Notes: a model not told the origin generated them from the letters alone. A stretch of 9,142 nucleotides of DNA from an uncultured bacterium (GCA_903862375.1 CAIOXR010000074.1:1-9142); one strand, 5' to 3'. Counted from the first letter of the stretch, positions 1 through 5,612 are shown. Translations and numbers: made by a program.

Positions 1-126
1 GCTTGGCGTTGGTAGCCGGGATTCTGGTTATTACCTGAACCTGCTTGGCGTTGGTAGCCGGGATTCTGGTTATTACCTGAACCTGCTTGGCGTTGGTAGC
101 CGGGATTCTGGTTATTACCTGAACCT
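1..126 (-). repeat. Three perfect 42-bp tandem repeats inside the secreted-protein gene
   Basis: Identical 42-bp units start at 1, 43 and 85, and the array continues past the left edge. Since 42 is a multiple of three, each unit adds 14 residues (GSGNNQNPGYQRQA) without a frameshift. Perfect identity at the DNA level points to recent expansion or ongoing homogenisation. Copy number may vary between cells, or may have been collapsed in assembly because the array sits at the window edge. Confidence 0.95.
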
Positions 127-1250
127 TGTGTACTCCAACTTTTCCTTTGTCCTGTTCTGGAGTCTATATACTCCTTACCAACAGAATATCTTTCAGCACC
201 AGACTTACCCTTATGCTCGGGCTCGTCTGATTTTTTGTCCCAATTTTCGGGGCGACCATTATCTGGTCGTTTGTCATTATCAAACCTTTTATTATTACGA
301 GGCTCATCAAATGACTTCTTCCCTTTATTATCAGGACGGTCGAAGTTCGGCCGTTTGTCATTATCGAACCTCTTATGGTCAGGCTCATCGAATGACTTTT
401 TTCCCTGGTGTTCAGGGCGTTCATTAAATGACCGGTGATCCTCGTTTTTTTGAAAAGGTTGAGAATCATACCTTTCATTGTTCCACATCCTCATTTCTGA
501 GGTAGAGTAACAATTATAACTATAACCACTATTGTAGCCATAATTATTATTGTTATAACACTGTGGAAAAGATGTATATGCCATCGGCATCATCCACCGA
601 CTAAAATCGGTGTAATAACCCGATTCAACATATTCTCTAACAACAACTTTTCGTGGCTGTTCGTAGTTATTAACAGTATTATAATTATATTCGATGTGAA
701 ATATCGAATCAATACTTCTATTATTGTCCTCGATGCGAACAACAAGAGTGTCAATAACAATAAACTCAAAAAGTTTTCTCCCTGGATTCACACCCCGGGT
801 TTTTTTCAACTGAGGGTTAACGCAAGCCACCTTCCCAATAACCCCTAAATAATTATTCCCATTTTTTTCTTTTGGAACCAGCCAATATTGGCTTTCAGCT
901 CCAATCACATCTTCAAATGATACTTCTTCACCGATCTTAACCCCATTCAAATAATCACTTGGATCAAAATTGGTAAGATAACTCTTATGAACTATCTCGC
1001 ATTTTTCGAGCATGATTCTCATTCCTGCAACTGTTGCAGAAATGTTTTCACCTGTTAAGGTAGAGTAGGCCCTCGCATATGCAATGCGAAGGTTATCAAA
1101 ATATGGCCCAGAATTAGTTAAAATTATTCTAACCTCTTCCATATTTCTATTTTGATAATATGGAGCACATGGCTCCTTTTTTCCAAAAACCTCCTGCGAG
1201 CCTAAAATGGCTACCAACAAGATCAAAAACAAAACAAAAACTTTTTTCAT
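1..1250 (-). CDS. Secreted protein of unknown function with repeat-rich C-terminus (3' end beyond window)
   Basis: I translated this frame by hand from the ATG at 1250; it stays open to the left edge (416 complete codons, no stop reached). Residues 1-23 form a signal peptide: MKK, a hydrophobic stretch at about 4-17, and a possible cleavage site near EVFG/KK. About 24-225 looks like a folded domain with mixed strand/helix character (for example EVRIILTNSGPYFDNLRIAYARA and LFEFIVIDTLVVRIED) that I do not recognise. About 226-262 is Tyr/Asn-rich. About 263-350 is charged and holds two imperfect 27-28-residue repeats beginning GKKSFDEP. From 376 on there are perfect 14-residue repeats (GSGNNQNPGYQRQA). 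The tail is hydrophilic and probably disordered, so an exported or surface-exposed protein is likely; no membrane anchor or sorting signal is visible before the edge. The coding sequence is visibly richer in G+C than the neighbouring genes. There is no Shine-Dalgarno sequence before the ATG. A strong promoter lies at 1342-1370. Gene reality is well supported; function is unknown. Confidence 0.85.
   Translation of the reverse strand, partial: MKKVFVLFLILLVAILGSQEVFGKKEPCAPYYQNRNMEEVRIILTNSGPYFDNLRIAYARAYSTLTGENISATVAGMRIMLEKCEIVHKSYLTNFDPSDYLNGVKIGEEVSFEDVIGAESQYWLVPKEKNGNNYLGVIGKVACVNPQLKKTRGVNPGRKLFEFIVIDTLVVRIEDNNRSIDSIFHIEYNYNTVNNYEQPRKVVVREYVESGYYTDFSRWMMPMAYTSFPQCYNNNNYGYNSGYSYNCYSTSEMRMWNNERYDSQPFQKNEDHRSFNERPEHQGKKSFDEPDHKRFDNDKRPNFDRPDNKGKKSFDEPRNNKRFDNDKRPDNGRPENWDKKSDEPEHKGKSGAERYSVGKEYIDSRTGQRKSWSTQGSGNNQNPGYQRQAGSGNNQNPGYQRQAGSGNNQNPGYQRQ
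200..404 (-). repeat. Imperfect 27-28-codon repeats in the secreted-protein gene
   Basis: Two diverged units cover residues 283-309 and 310-337, both beginning GKKSFDEP and sharing KRFDNDKRP, with a shortened third unit (DKKSDEPEHKGK) at 338-349. A degenerate upstream copy (HRSFNERPEHQ) may precede them. These are older and more diverged than the 42-bp array in the same gene, so the tail seems to have grown by two separate duplication episodes. Confidence 0.8.
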
Positions 1251-1257
1251 ATTTATA

Positions 1258-1325
1258 ATAATTTATGATTGTTATATATACCACCCAAAGTATATTGAGT
1301 AACATATATAACAACCATAAATATT
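1258..1325 (-). promoter_or_regulatory. Inverted repeat forming a hairpin in the 5' leader of the secreted-protein gene
   Basis: The arms at 1262-1279 and 1304-1321 match as an 18-bp inverted repeat with one mismatch; with one bulge the pairing extends to about 1258 and 1325. The loop is about 24 nt. The proposed promoter at 1342-1370 would start transcription near 1335, so the whole hairpin lies in an ~85-nt leader and ends only about 8 nt before the ATG at 1250. It could limit ribosome access or stabilise the transcript. No known riboswitch is recognised. The hairpin is seen; its function is inferred. Confidence 0.5.
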
Positions 1326-1341
1326 AAACATCTTCGGGTAT

Positions 1342-1370
1342 ATATTAGCATATCTAAACACATTTGTCAA
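1342..1370 (-). promoter_or_regulatory. Near-consensus sigma-70 promoter for the secreted-protein gene
   Basis: Read on the minus strand: TTGACA (complement of 1365-1370), a 17-nt spacer ending in TGC, then TAATAT (complement of 1342-1347). The -35 is perfect, the spacing ideal and the -10 extended (TGnTAATAT). The predicted start near 1335 points at the gene beginning at 1250. Confidence 0.7.
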
Positions 1371-1387
1371 TACGTCTATTGACAAAT
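1362..1387. promoter_or_regulatory. Perfect 11-bp-arm palindrome enclosing the -35 box (operator candidate)
   Basis: ATTTGTCAATA at 1362-1372 and TATTGACAAAT at 1377-1387 are exact reverse complements around a 4-base centre (CGTC). Each arm contains a TTGACA: one is the -35 of the minus-strand promoter, the other (1379-1384, +) could serve a rightward promoter with a weaker -10 at about 1402-1408. A dimeric repressor or activator bound here would control both directions. No regulator gene is visible in the window. Confidence 0.45.
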
Positions 1388-1466
1388 AATCCTTGTATTT
1401 CAAATATAAATTCCGAATTTCCCCCTCATTTAGACGAAATAGCGTGTTGTATTCTACGTCTATCCC

Positions 1467-1630
1467 CACCCTCAAAATGGGTTAAAGGGTGTATATTCCC
1501 CCTGATAATGGGTTAGGGGGTTGTATTAGTCTGGGGGTTTTATCGGTATTGTATTTATTCCCCCTTGATAAGGGGGCTAGGGGGTTTTGTACTAGTATTG
1601 CACAACCTTACAATGGGCTAGGGGGTTATT
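1467..1630. repeat. Degenerate G-rich intergenic repeats (GATAATGGGTTAGGGGG-like)
   Basis: Four to five diverged copies of a C-run/GATAA/G-run/CTA/G-run module occur at about 1467-1490, 1498-1523, 1531-1540 (fragment), 1560-1587 and 1605-1630. The best copy can fold as a CCCCCTT/AAGGGGG hairpin (1560-1566 with 1570-1576). These G and C runs stand out sharply from the AT-rich surroundings. The rest of 1251-1669 contains the promoter, palindrome and leader hairpin listed separately. Translations across this block are low-complexity and I do not regard them as genes. Confidence 0.7.
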
Positions 1631-1652
1631 ATTGTATTATATTCCCATTTGT

Positions 1653-1661
1653 TGTTATAAT
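1653..1661 (+). promoter_or_regulatory. Extended -10 promoter placing pilB transcription start at its ATG
   Basis: TGTTATAAT reads as an extended -10 (TGn plus a perfect TATAAT at 1656-1661). Only 8 bases separate it from the ATG at 1670, so the transcript would start at or within a base or two of the start codon. This agrees with the absence of any Shine-Dalgarno sequence. No convincing -35 is seen; the G-rich repeats lie just upstream. Confidence 0.5.
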
Positions 1662-1669
1662 AACTTCAT

Positions 1670-3370
1670 ATGACACTTATATTTGATGATGATAAACAAA
1701 ATAAAAATTACTCAGACCTAAGGAAGCAAGAAGAAGAAGATTTGGTAGATACTTTAGCAGAAGCTCGCTATGGAGTACCGCCTATTCACCTTTCTGTTGT
1801 ACCGATAGAGAATGATGCACTTCGTACGATAGTAGAGAAAGAAGCTCGTAGTCTAGAAGTAGCTCCATTCAAGCTACTTGGGAAAGATATCCACGTAGCT
1901 GTAAGATCTCCTCAACCAGATAAACTAGAAAATCTTAAAAAGTATTTTGCAGATCGTGAGTACTCTCCTCACTTCTATATGGCATCCCTTGCAAGTCTTG
2001 AGAAAGCTTGGGAGAGATATAAAGAGATTTCTTTTGCTGCTGAGTCTAAGGCTGGAAGTATAGCTATATCCGGAGAAGCATTAAAAAAACTAATGGTAAA
2101 TATTAAAAATATTGAAGACATTAAAAAAATAGTCTTAGATATTGAAAAAGATAACGTCCATACAACTTCACAAATTCTTGAAGTCGCTATCGCTGGAGCT
2201 GTAGCTATAAATGCTTCTGATATACACTTCGAACCAGAAGAGAATACTGTACGTCTTCGATTCCGTCTGGATGGGATACTTCATGAAGTTATGGAAATAC
2301 CTCCAGCTGCTCATAAATTCATAAATTCAAGAATAAAGCTTATTTCGGGCCTTAAAATCACAGCAAACTCTATCGCTCAAGATGGACGCTTCAGTATATA
2401 TCTTGATCAAGATGAGATATCGCTTCGTGTATCTCTTATCCCTGGAGCTTATGGTGAGTCTATCGTTATGCGTATTTTAAATCCAAAATCAATAAGAGTT
2501 AAGCTTGAAGATATGGGTATAGAGCCAAAACTTTATGATATATTCATGAGAGAAATAAAAAAGCCAAATGGCATGATTCTTCTTACTGGACCTACTGGAT
2601 CAGGAAAGACTACAACCCTTTACTCTTTCTTGCAGAAGATATACTCAACTGAGATAAAGATAATCACTATCGAAGACCCTATCGAGTACCACCTACCTGG
2701 AATTACCCAGACACAAACAGATAGCGAGAAAGGTTATACCTTTTTAGAAGGATTGCGTTCTGCTCTCCGCCAAGACCCAGATGTGATAATGGTGGGAGAA
2801 ATACGTGATAGTGAAACAGCAAAGATAGCGGTAGAGTCCGCACTTACTGGTCACTTAGTCTTCTCTACACTACATACAAATAATGCAGCAGGAGTCATAC
2901 CTCGTCTTATCGATCTAGAAGTAAATCCAAAAATATTAGTATCTGCACTTTCTCTTTCTATCGCTCAACGCTTAGTAAGAAGACTTTGTGTAAATTGTAA
3001 GAAAGAAAGAGCTCCAAAGACAGAAGAACTATCCATTATAAATAAAATGGTAGAACAAACAAAACTCCATAATAAGAATTTCATAGATTATGGAGTAGAT
3101 ATGATAAACCCATTCAAATTATATGATCCTGTCGGTTGTCCAGAATGTAATAATACTGGATATCACGGACAAATAGGTATTTTCGAAGCTATATATAATG
3201 ATGCAAAAATTGAAGACATAATAACAAGAAATCCTAGTGAAAGAGAAATCAAAGAAGCATCAAAAGATCAAGTTTCACTTTCTATACAAGAAGATGGTAT
3301 GGTAAAAATTCTAAAAGGTATCACCTCTTATGATGAAGTCGCTAGTGTAGTAGACTTCTATGAAGAATAA
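1670..3370 (+). CDS. pilB: Type IV pilus assembly / type II secretion ATPase, PilB/GspE family
   Basis: A complete 566-residue member of the GspE/PilB secretion ATPases, of typical length. These hexameric cytoplasmic motors hydrolyse ATP to drive pilin or pseudopilin polymerisation at the inner membrane. The N-terminal ~130 residues resemble the GspE N-domain. The linker/N2 region carries ASDIHFEP (182-189). Walker A is GPTGSGKTT (307-315), the Asp box ITIEDPIE (332-339), Walker B DPDVIMVGEIRD (369-380) and the His box LTGHLVFSTLHTNNA (392-406). The C-terminal zinc site has C440/C443 and C490/C493, a tetracysteine arrangement characteristic of GspE/PilB and lacking in PilT retraction ATPases. 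PilB rather than GspE is inferred because type IV pili are usual in small bacteria of this kind; no pilin, PilC or PilM gene lies in the window to confirm it. The gene appears monocistronic, and the start is fixed by the extended -10 at 1653-1661. Confidence 0.95.
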   Translation: MTLIFDDDKQNKNYSDLRKQEEEDLVDTLAEARYGVPPIHLSVVPIENDALRTIVEKEARSLEVAPFKLLGKDIHVAVRSPQPDKLENLKKYFADREYSPHFYMASLASLEKAWERYKEISFAAESKAGSIAISGEALKKLMVNIKNIEDIKKIVLDIEKDNVHTTSQILEVAIAGAVAINASDIHFEPEENTVRLRFRLDGILHEVMEIPPAAHKFINSRIKLISGLKITANSIAQDGRFSIYLDQDEISLRVSLIPGAYGESIVMRILNPKSIRVKLEDMGIEPKLYDIFMREIKKPNGMILLTGPTGSGKTTTLYSFLQKIYSTEIKIITIEDPIEYHLPGITQTQTDSEKGYTFLEGLRSALRQDPDVIMVGEIRDSETAKIAVESALTGHLVFSTLHTNNAAGVIPRLIDLEVNPKILVSALSLSIAQRLVRRLCVNCKKERAPKTEELSIINKMVEQTKLHNKNFIDYGVDMINPFKLYDPVGCPECNNTGYHGQIGIFEAIYNDAKIEDIITRNPSEREIKEASKDQVSLSIQEDGMVKILKGITSYDEVASVVDFYEE

Positions 3371-3413
3371 AATAAATAATTTCTAAAAAACTATTTTTAT
3401 TTTTTATAACTGG

Positions 3414-3614
3414 AAAAGAAAAAAACATAAATCTCTAAACAATCCTTTGAAAGCATGCGCTAACAAAGTAATATAGGATTACAGGATAGCCACAGTAAAT
3501 ATAAATATAAACCAAGACGTCCTACGCACGTATATAGAGCACGGGGCCGATTGCTTAGAGATTTATGTTCTCTTCACAAAAAAATGCTATAATTAAAACG
3601 TGTATTAAAGTTCT
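3414..3614 (-). ncRNA. Probable structured small RNA with long closing stem; 6S-like architecture, family unassigned
   Basis: The arms at 3424-3444 and 3549-3569 pair at 20 of 21 positions (one A-C mismatch), enclosing about 104 nt. Inside, 3446-3469 can form a second hairpin (CUUUG/CAAAG closing an inner AGC/GCU stem), and the region is locally G+C-richer than its surroundings. Minus-strand orientation is favoured because a TTGACA-17-TATACT promoter lies at 3621-3649, and because on that strand the 3' arm runs directly into U7-C-U4 (3425-3414), like an intrinsic terminator. The transcript would be about 200 nt. A long closing stem around a large internal bubble, plus a short match to the 6S-like string GCAAnCGG(C)CC, suggests 6S RNA, but this is weak evidence. 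It is not RNase P RNA or tmRNA by any motif I can see. No ORF fits here. Confidence 0.5.
3585..3593 (+). promoter_or_regulatory. Extended -10 promoter upstream of ruvB
   Basis: TGCTATAAT is a perfect extended -10, with predicted start near 3600 and a ~43-nt leader before the ruvB ATG at 3643. The -35 position (about 3565-3570) is poor and falls within the 3' arm of the small-RNA stem. A second possible -10 (TATTAA at 3630-3635) would give a leaderless ruvB transcript instead. Confidence 0.5.
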
Positions 3615-3620
3615 AAAAAG

Positions 3621-3649
3621 AGTATAGCATATTAAGAAAATTATGTCAA
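3621..3649 (-). promoter_or_regulatory. Consensus sigma-70 promoter for the minus-strand small RNA, overlapping the ruvB start codon
   Basis: On the minus strand: TTGACA (complement of 3644-3649), exactly 17 nt ending in TGC, then TATACT (complement of 3621-3626). Predicted start is near 3614. The -35 hexamer overlaps the first codons of ruvB (ATG at 3643). There is no protein gene on this strand that it could serve, so it is the main argument for transcription of the structured RNA to its left. Confidence 0.65.
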
Positions 3650-4668
3650 GTAAAAACAACTCCACAACTGTGAATAGTAAAGAATCGTCTACTACCAAAG
3701 ATGAGGGCTTTTTAGACCAAACTTTGCGTCCAGGTATCTGGGAAGAATACATTGGTCAAGAAAATATCAAAGCAAACCTTAAAATCCTTCTTACAGCGGC
3801 CGAAGAAAGGTCACATCCAGCTGAACATATCCTTTTCTATGGGCCTCCAGGCCTTGGGAAGACCACACTAGCGCATTTAATAGCTAAAGAGACACGCAGA
3901 CAAATTAAAATCACTTCAGGCCCTGCTATAGAAAAAGTCGGGGATCTTGCCTCTATCCTTACAAACCTTGCTCCTGGAGATATCGTTTTTATCGATGAGA
4001 TACACCGCTTAAATAAAATGGTAGAAGAAATTCTCTATCCAGCCATGGAATCAGGTGTTTTGGATATTATTATTGGTAAAGGTCCTTCTGCTCGTACTAT
4101 ACAACTTGAACTTCCACCTTTTACTCTTATCGCTGCTACTACACGTATAGCCCTTCTATCTTCCCCTCTTCGATCAAGATTCTCAGGTGGGGTTTTCCGA
4201 CTTGAATTTTATACTGATGAAGAAATTAAAAAGATACTTTCTCGCTCTGCTAAGATACTTGGAGTAGACCTTGAGGATGAGGCACTAAGTGAAATATCTA
4301 AACGTGCACGTTTTACTCCACGTACAGCAAACTACTTCCTCAAGCGTTGTCGTGATTATGCTCAAGTACACAAAGTTCCACTTTCTAAAGATGCAGTTAA
4401 GAAAGCTTTAGCATTACTTGAAATCGACGAGATAGGACTGACTTCATCGGACAGAAGAGTTTTAGAAACTATAATAGGTAAATTCAATGGTGGTCCAGTC
4501 GGGCTTAAAACAATCTCAGCTGCAACAAGCGAAGAAGAAGCTACAATAGAAGAAGTTATCGAGCCATACCTCATACAACTTGGATTACTAGAACGTACCT
4601 CTCGTGGTAGAACAGTCACAAAAAAGGGTTATGAACATTTAGGTTTTGATTTTATAAATGACAATTAG
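3643..4668 (+). CDS. ruvB: Holliday junction branch migration ATPase RuvB
   Basis: This 341-residue AAA+ protein forms hexameric rings that, with RuvA, pump DNA through Holliday junctions during recombination and fork repair. The family signature is complete: LRPGIWEEYIGQ (28-39), Walker A GPPGLGKTT (67-75), Walker B IVFIDEIH (114-121), sensor 1 AATTR (164-168), arginine-finger region LRSRF (176-180), sensor 2 region TPRTAN (225-230), and a C-terminal winged helix with GGPVGLKTIS (283-292) and EPYLIQLGLLERTSRGR (307-323). Length is close to the usual ~335-350. The first ~22 residues are a Ser/Thr/Asn/Lys-rich tail with no internal Met, so the ATG at 3643 is the only reasonable start. There is no Shine-Dalgarno sequence. 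ruvC follows 142 bp downstream on the same strand; ruvA is not in the window. Its start codon overlaps the -35 box of an oppositely directed promoter. Confidence 0.97.
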   Translation: MSSKNNSTTVNSKESSTTKDEGFLDQTLRPGIWEEYIGQENIKANLKILLTAAEERSHPAEHILFYGPPGLGKTTLAHLIAKETRRQIKITSGPAIEKVGDLASILTNLAPGDIVFIDEIHRLNKMVEEILYPAMESGVLDIIIGKGPSARTIQLELPPFTLIAATTRIALLSSPLRSRFSGGVFRLEFYTDEEIKKILSRSAKILGVDLEDEALSEISKRARFTPRTANYFLKRCRDYAQVHKVPLSKDAVKKALALLEIDEIGLTSSDRRVLETIIGKFNGGPVGLKTISAATSEEEATIEEVIEPYLIQLGLLERTSRGRTVTKKGYEHLGFDFINDN

Positions 4669-4683
4669 TTATATATTTATGAA

Positions 4684-4789
4684 ATCAAAATAGTTCTATC
4701 AGAGAGGCGTGCGCAAGGGTGACGACCCGAGCAATGAGAAAAATTTCAGCAGAAATTTATCCGGACTCTCTGAGAGAAACTATTTTGAT
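4684..4789 (+). ncRNA. Long inverted-repeat element between ruvB and ruvC: structured RNA or MITE-like insertion
   Basis: The arms at 4684-4706 and 4766-4789 pair at 22 positions with one mismatch and one bulged base; weaker AT pairing extends outward almost to the ruvB stop and the ruvC start. The 59-nt loop region is G+C-richer and contains a GGGU-GACG-ACCC tetraloop hairpin (4718-4729) and an AAAUUU/AAAUUU hairpin (4741-4758). The direct repeat ATGAAAT abuts both ends (4679-4685 and 4788-4794), which would fit a 7-bp target duplication around a ~102-bp MITE with about 22-bp terminal inverted repeats. I cannot match the loop to SRP RNA, a tRNA or any riboswitch I know. The stem continuing to the ruvC start could affect ruvC translation. 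Strand is given as that of the flanking genes. Confidence 0.4.
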
Positions 4790-4810
4790 GAAATAAATAT
4801 TTATATATAA

Positions 4811-5299
4811 ATGAGAATTTTAGCAATTGATCCAGGTTTTGAAAGAATAGGAATAGCGATACTAGACAAAACATACACACCAAAACACGACTTGGTATAT
4901 TCTAGTTGTTTTAAAACTTCAGCAAAAATTCCTTTTCACAAAAGACTAACCCTCATAGGAAATGAATTAGAAAAAATAATAAAAAAATACAAACCAACTG
5001 TTCTTAGTATAGAAAAATTATATTTTACAACAAATCAAAAAACAGTAATGGGTGTATCCGAAGCAAGAGGAGTTATCATATATACTGCTTCTAGAAATGG
5101 ATTGCAAATTTTTGAATATACTCCTCCTCAGATAAAGATAGCGGTTACAGGTTATGGTAAATCAAGCAAAGAGGCTGTAATGATGATGGTTCCAAAGCTT
5201 ATAAACATAAAAACAGAGACAAATTCAGATGATGAACTCGATGCAATAGCTATCGGTATTACTTGTCTTGCTTGTGAAAGGTTTTCCACAGGTAATTAA
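4811..5299 (+). CDS. ruvC: Holliday junction resolvase RuvC
   Basis: This 162-residue endonuclease of the RuvC/RNase H fold works as a dimer, cutting two opposing strands of a Holliday junction after RuvAB branch migration. The acidic metal-binding residues are present: D7 in LAIDPG (4-9), E68 in LSIEKLYF (65-72), and D141/D144 in the C-terminal DELDAIAIG. The pattern corresponds to D7, E66, D138 and D141 of the E. coli enzyme. QKTVMGVSEARGVI (76-89) and the TGYGKSSKEAV segment (113-123) are also typical. It is slightly shorter than E. coli RuvC (173). No convincing promoter lies directly upstream, so it is probably read from ruvB through the inverted-repeat element. No Shine-Dalgarno sequence is seen. 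ruvA is not adjacent, unlike the enterobacterial ruvC-ruvAB arrangement. Confidence 0.95.
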   Translation: MRILAIDPGFERIGIAILDKTYTPKHDLVYSSCFKTSAKIPFHKRLTLIGNELEKIIKKYKPTVLSIEKLYFTTNQKTVMGVSEARGVIIYTASRNGLQIFEYTPPQIKIAVTGYGKSSKEAVMMMVPKLINIKTETNSDDELDAIAIGITCLACERFSTGN

Positions 5300-5338
5300 C
5301 CCTTGCAAAGAAAATCATATTTTGATACAAATAATTAT

Positions 5339-5344
5339 TATAAT
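5339..5344 (+). promoter_or_regulatory. Possible -10 box for the small acidic protein gene
   Basis: A perfect TATAAT would give a start near 5351 and a leader of about 16 nt with no Shine-Dalgarno sequence. The only TTGAnA-like -35 (TTGATA, 5322-5327) is just 11 bases away, too close, and no TG precedes the box. The region is so AT-rich that chance is a real possibility; read-through from ruvC is the alternative. Confidence 0.3.
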
Positions 5345-5366
5345 ATGTTTATTAAATAATTAACTT

Positions 5367-5573
5367 ATGAGTTATAAAGATGATGAAGAACTAAATGCTG
5401 ATCCTGATATAAACGAAGATGAAGATGATATATTATCACCAGTAGATGATATAGATGATTCACTTGATGATGATATGTTACTTGTAGATGATGATTTACT
5501 GGTAGATGATTTAGAAGATGCTGAAGATGACGACTTAGAAGATTTTGCAGGTTTAGATGGTTCTGAATATTAA
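5367..5573 (+). CDS. Small, highly acidic protein of unknown function
   Basis: The 68-residue product is dominated by Asp and Glu, with repeated DD/LLVDD/LEDAEDDD patches, two Lys, no Cys, no signal peptide and no membrane segment. It is predicted to be soluble, cytoplasmic and largely disordered. I do not recognise a family. Support for a real gene: a clear ATG, an undisturbed frame, a TAA followed within about 10 bases by a strong terminator, and its place in a short intergenic interval downstream of ruvC on the same strand. Such a charge could suit a nucleic-acid mimic, a chaperone or a partner for a basic protein, but that is speculation. The codons are almost all GAT/GAA, so simple codon-repeat expansion may have shaped it. 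Confidence 0.7.
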   Translation: MSYKDDEELNADPDINEDEDDILSPVDDIDDSLDDDMLLVDDDLLVDDLEDAEDDDLEDFAGLDGSEY

Positions 5574-5580
5574 TAAAATA

Positions 5581-5612
5581 AAAACGAGCAAGTATACTTG
5601 CTCGTTTTTATT
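5581..5612. terminator. Bidirectional intrinsic terminator between the acidic protein gene and tyrS
   Basis: AAAACGAGCAAG (5581-5592) and CTTGCTCGTTTT (5597-5608) are perfect 12-bp arms around TATA. The T-rich flank on the right serves rightward transcription and the A-rich left flank gives a U-tract to leftward transcription. It sits exactly between convergent stop codons at 5573 and 5613. Confidence 0.93.

Noticed and set aside
128..478. Open frames on both strands in other frames within the secreted-protein gene
   Set aside because: They are shadows created by the repeats of the minus-strand gene, whose signal peptide and continuous frame to the window edge mark it as the real one.
1272..1475. 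67-codon open frame on the minus strand upstream of the secreted-protein gene
   Set aside because: It overlaps the palindrome, the near-consensus promoter and the leader hairpin, its product has no recognisable domain, and it has no start-region signal of its own.
1467..1630. CRISPR array in the G-rich repeat block
   Set aside because: The repeats are degenerate, spacing is irregular, spacer-like segments are AT-rich and very short, and no cas gene is nearby.
1489..1686. 65-codon open frame on the plus strand across the G-rich repeats
   Set aside because: The product is a translation of the low-complexity repeats (Gly/Leu/Gly-Gly patches) and overlaps the pilB start and promoter.
3384..3405. 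Intrinsic terminator after pilB (TAAAAA/TTTTTA hairpin with T-tract)
   Set aside because: The stem is only six A-T pairs, too weak to separate from background AT-richness.
3414..3614. RNase P RNA or tmRNA in the pilB-ruvB spacer
   Set aside because: No GAGGAAAGTC/ACAGAA P4 pair, no tRNA-like ends with CCA and no tag reading frame; the element is also too short for either.
3555..3752. 65-codon minus-strand frame over the ruvB start
   Set aside because: It overlaps the ruvB N-terminus and both promoter elements and has no family resemblance.
4362..4619. 85-codon minus-strand frame inside ruvB
   Set aside because: It is antisense to the highly conserved RuvB winged-helix domain and is a shadow ORF.
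4684..4789. Signal recognition particle RNA or a tRNA between ruvB and ruvC
   Set aside because: The loop lacks the SRP domain IV pattern (GGAA tetraloop with AGCAG-type internal loop) and has no cloverleaf or T-loop (GTTC) sequence.
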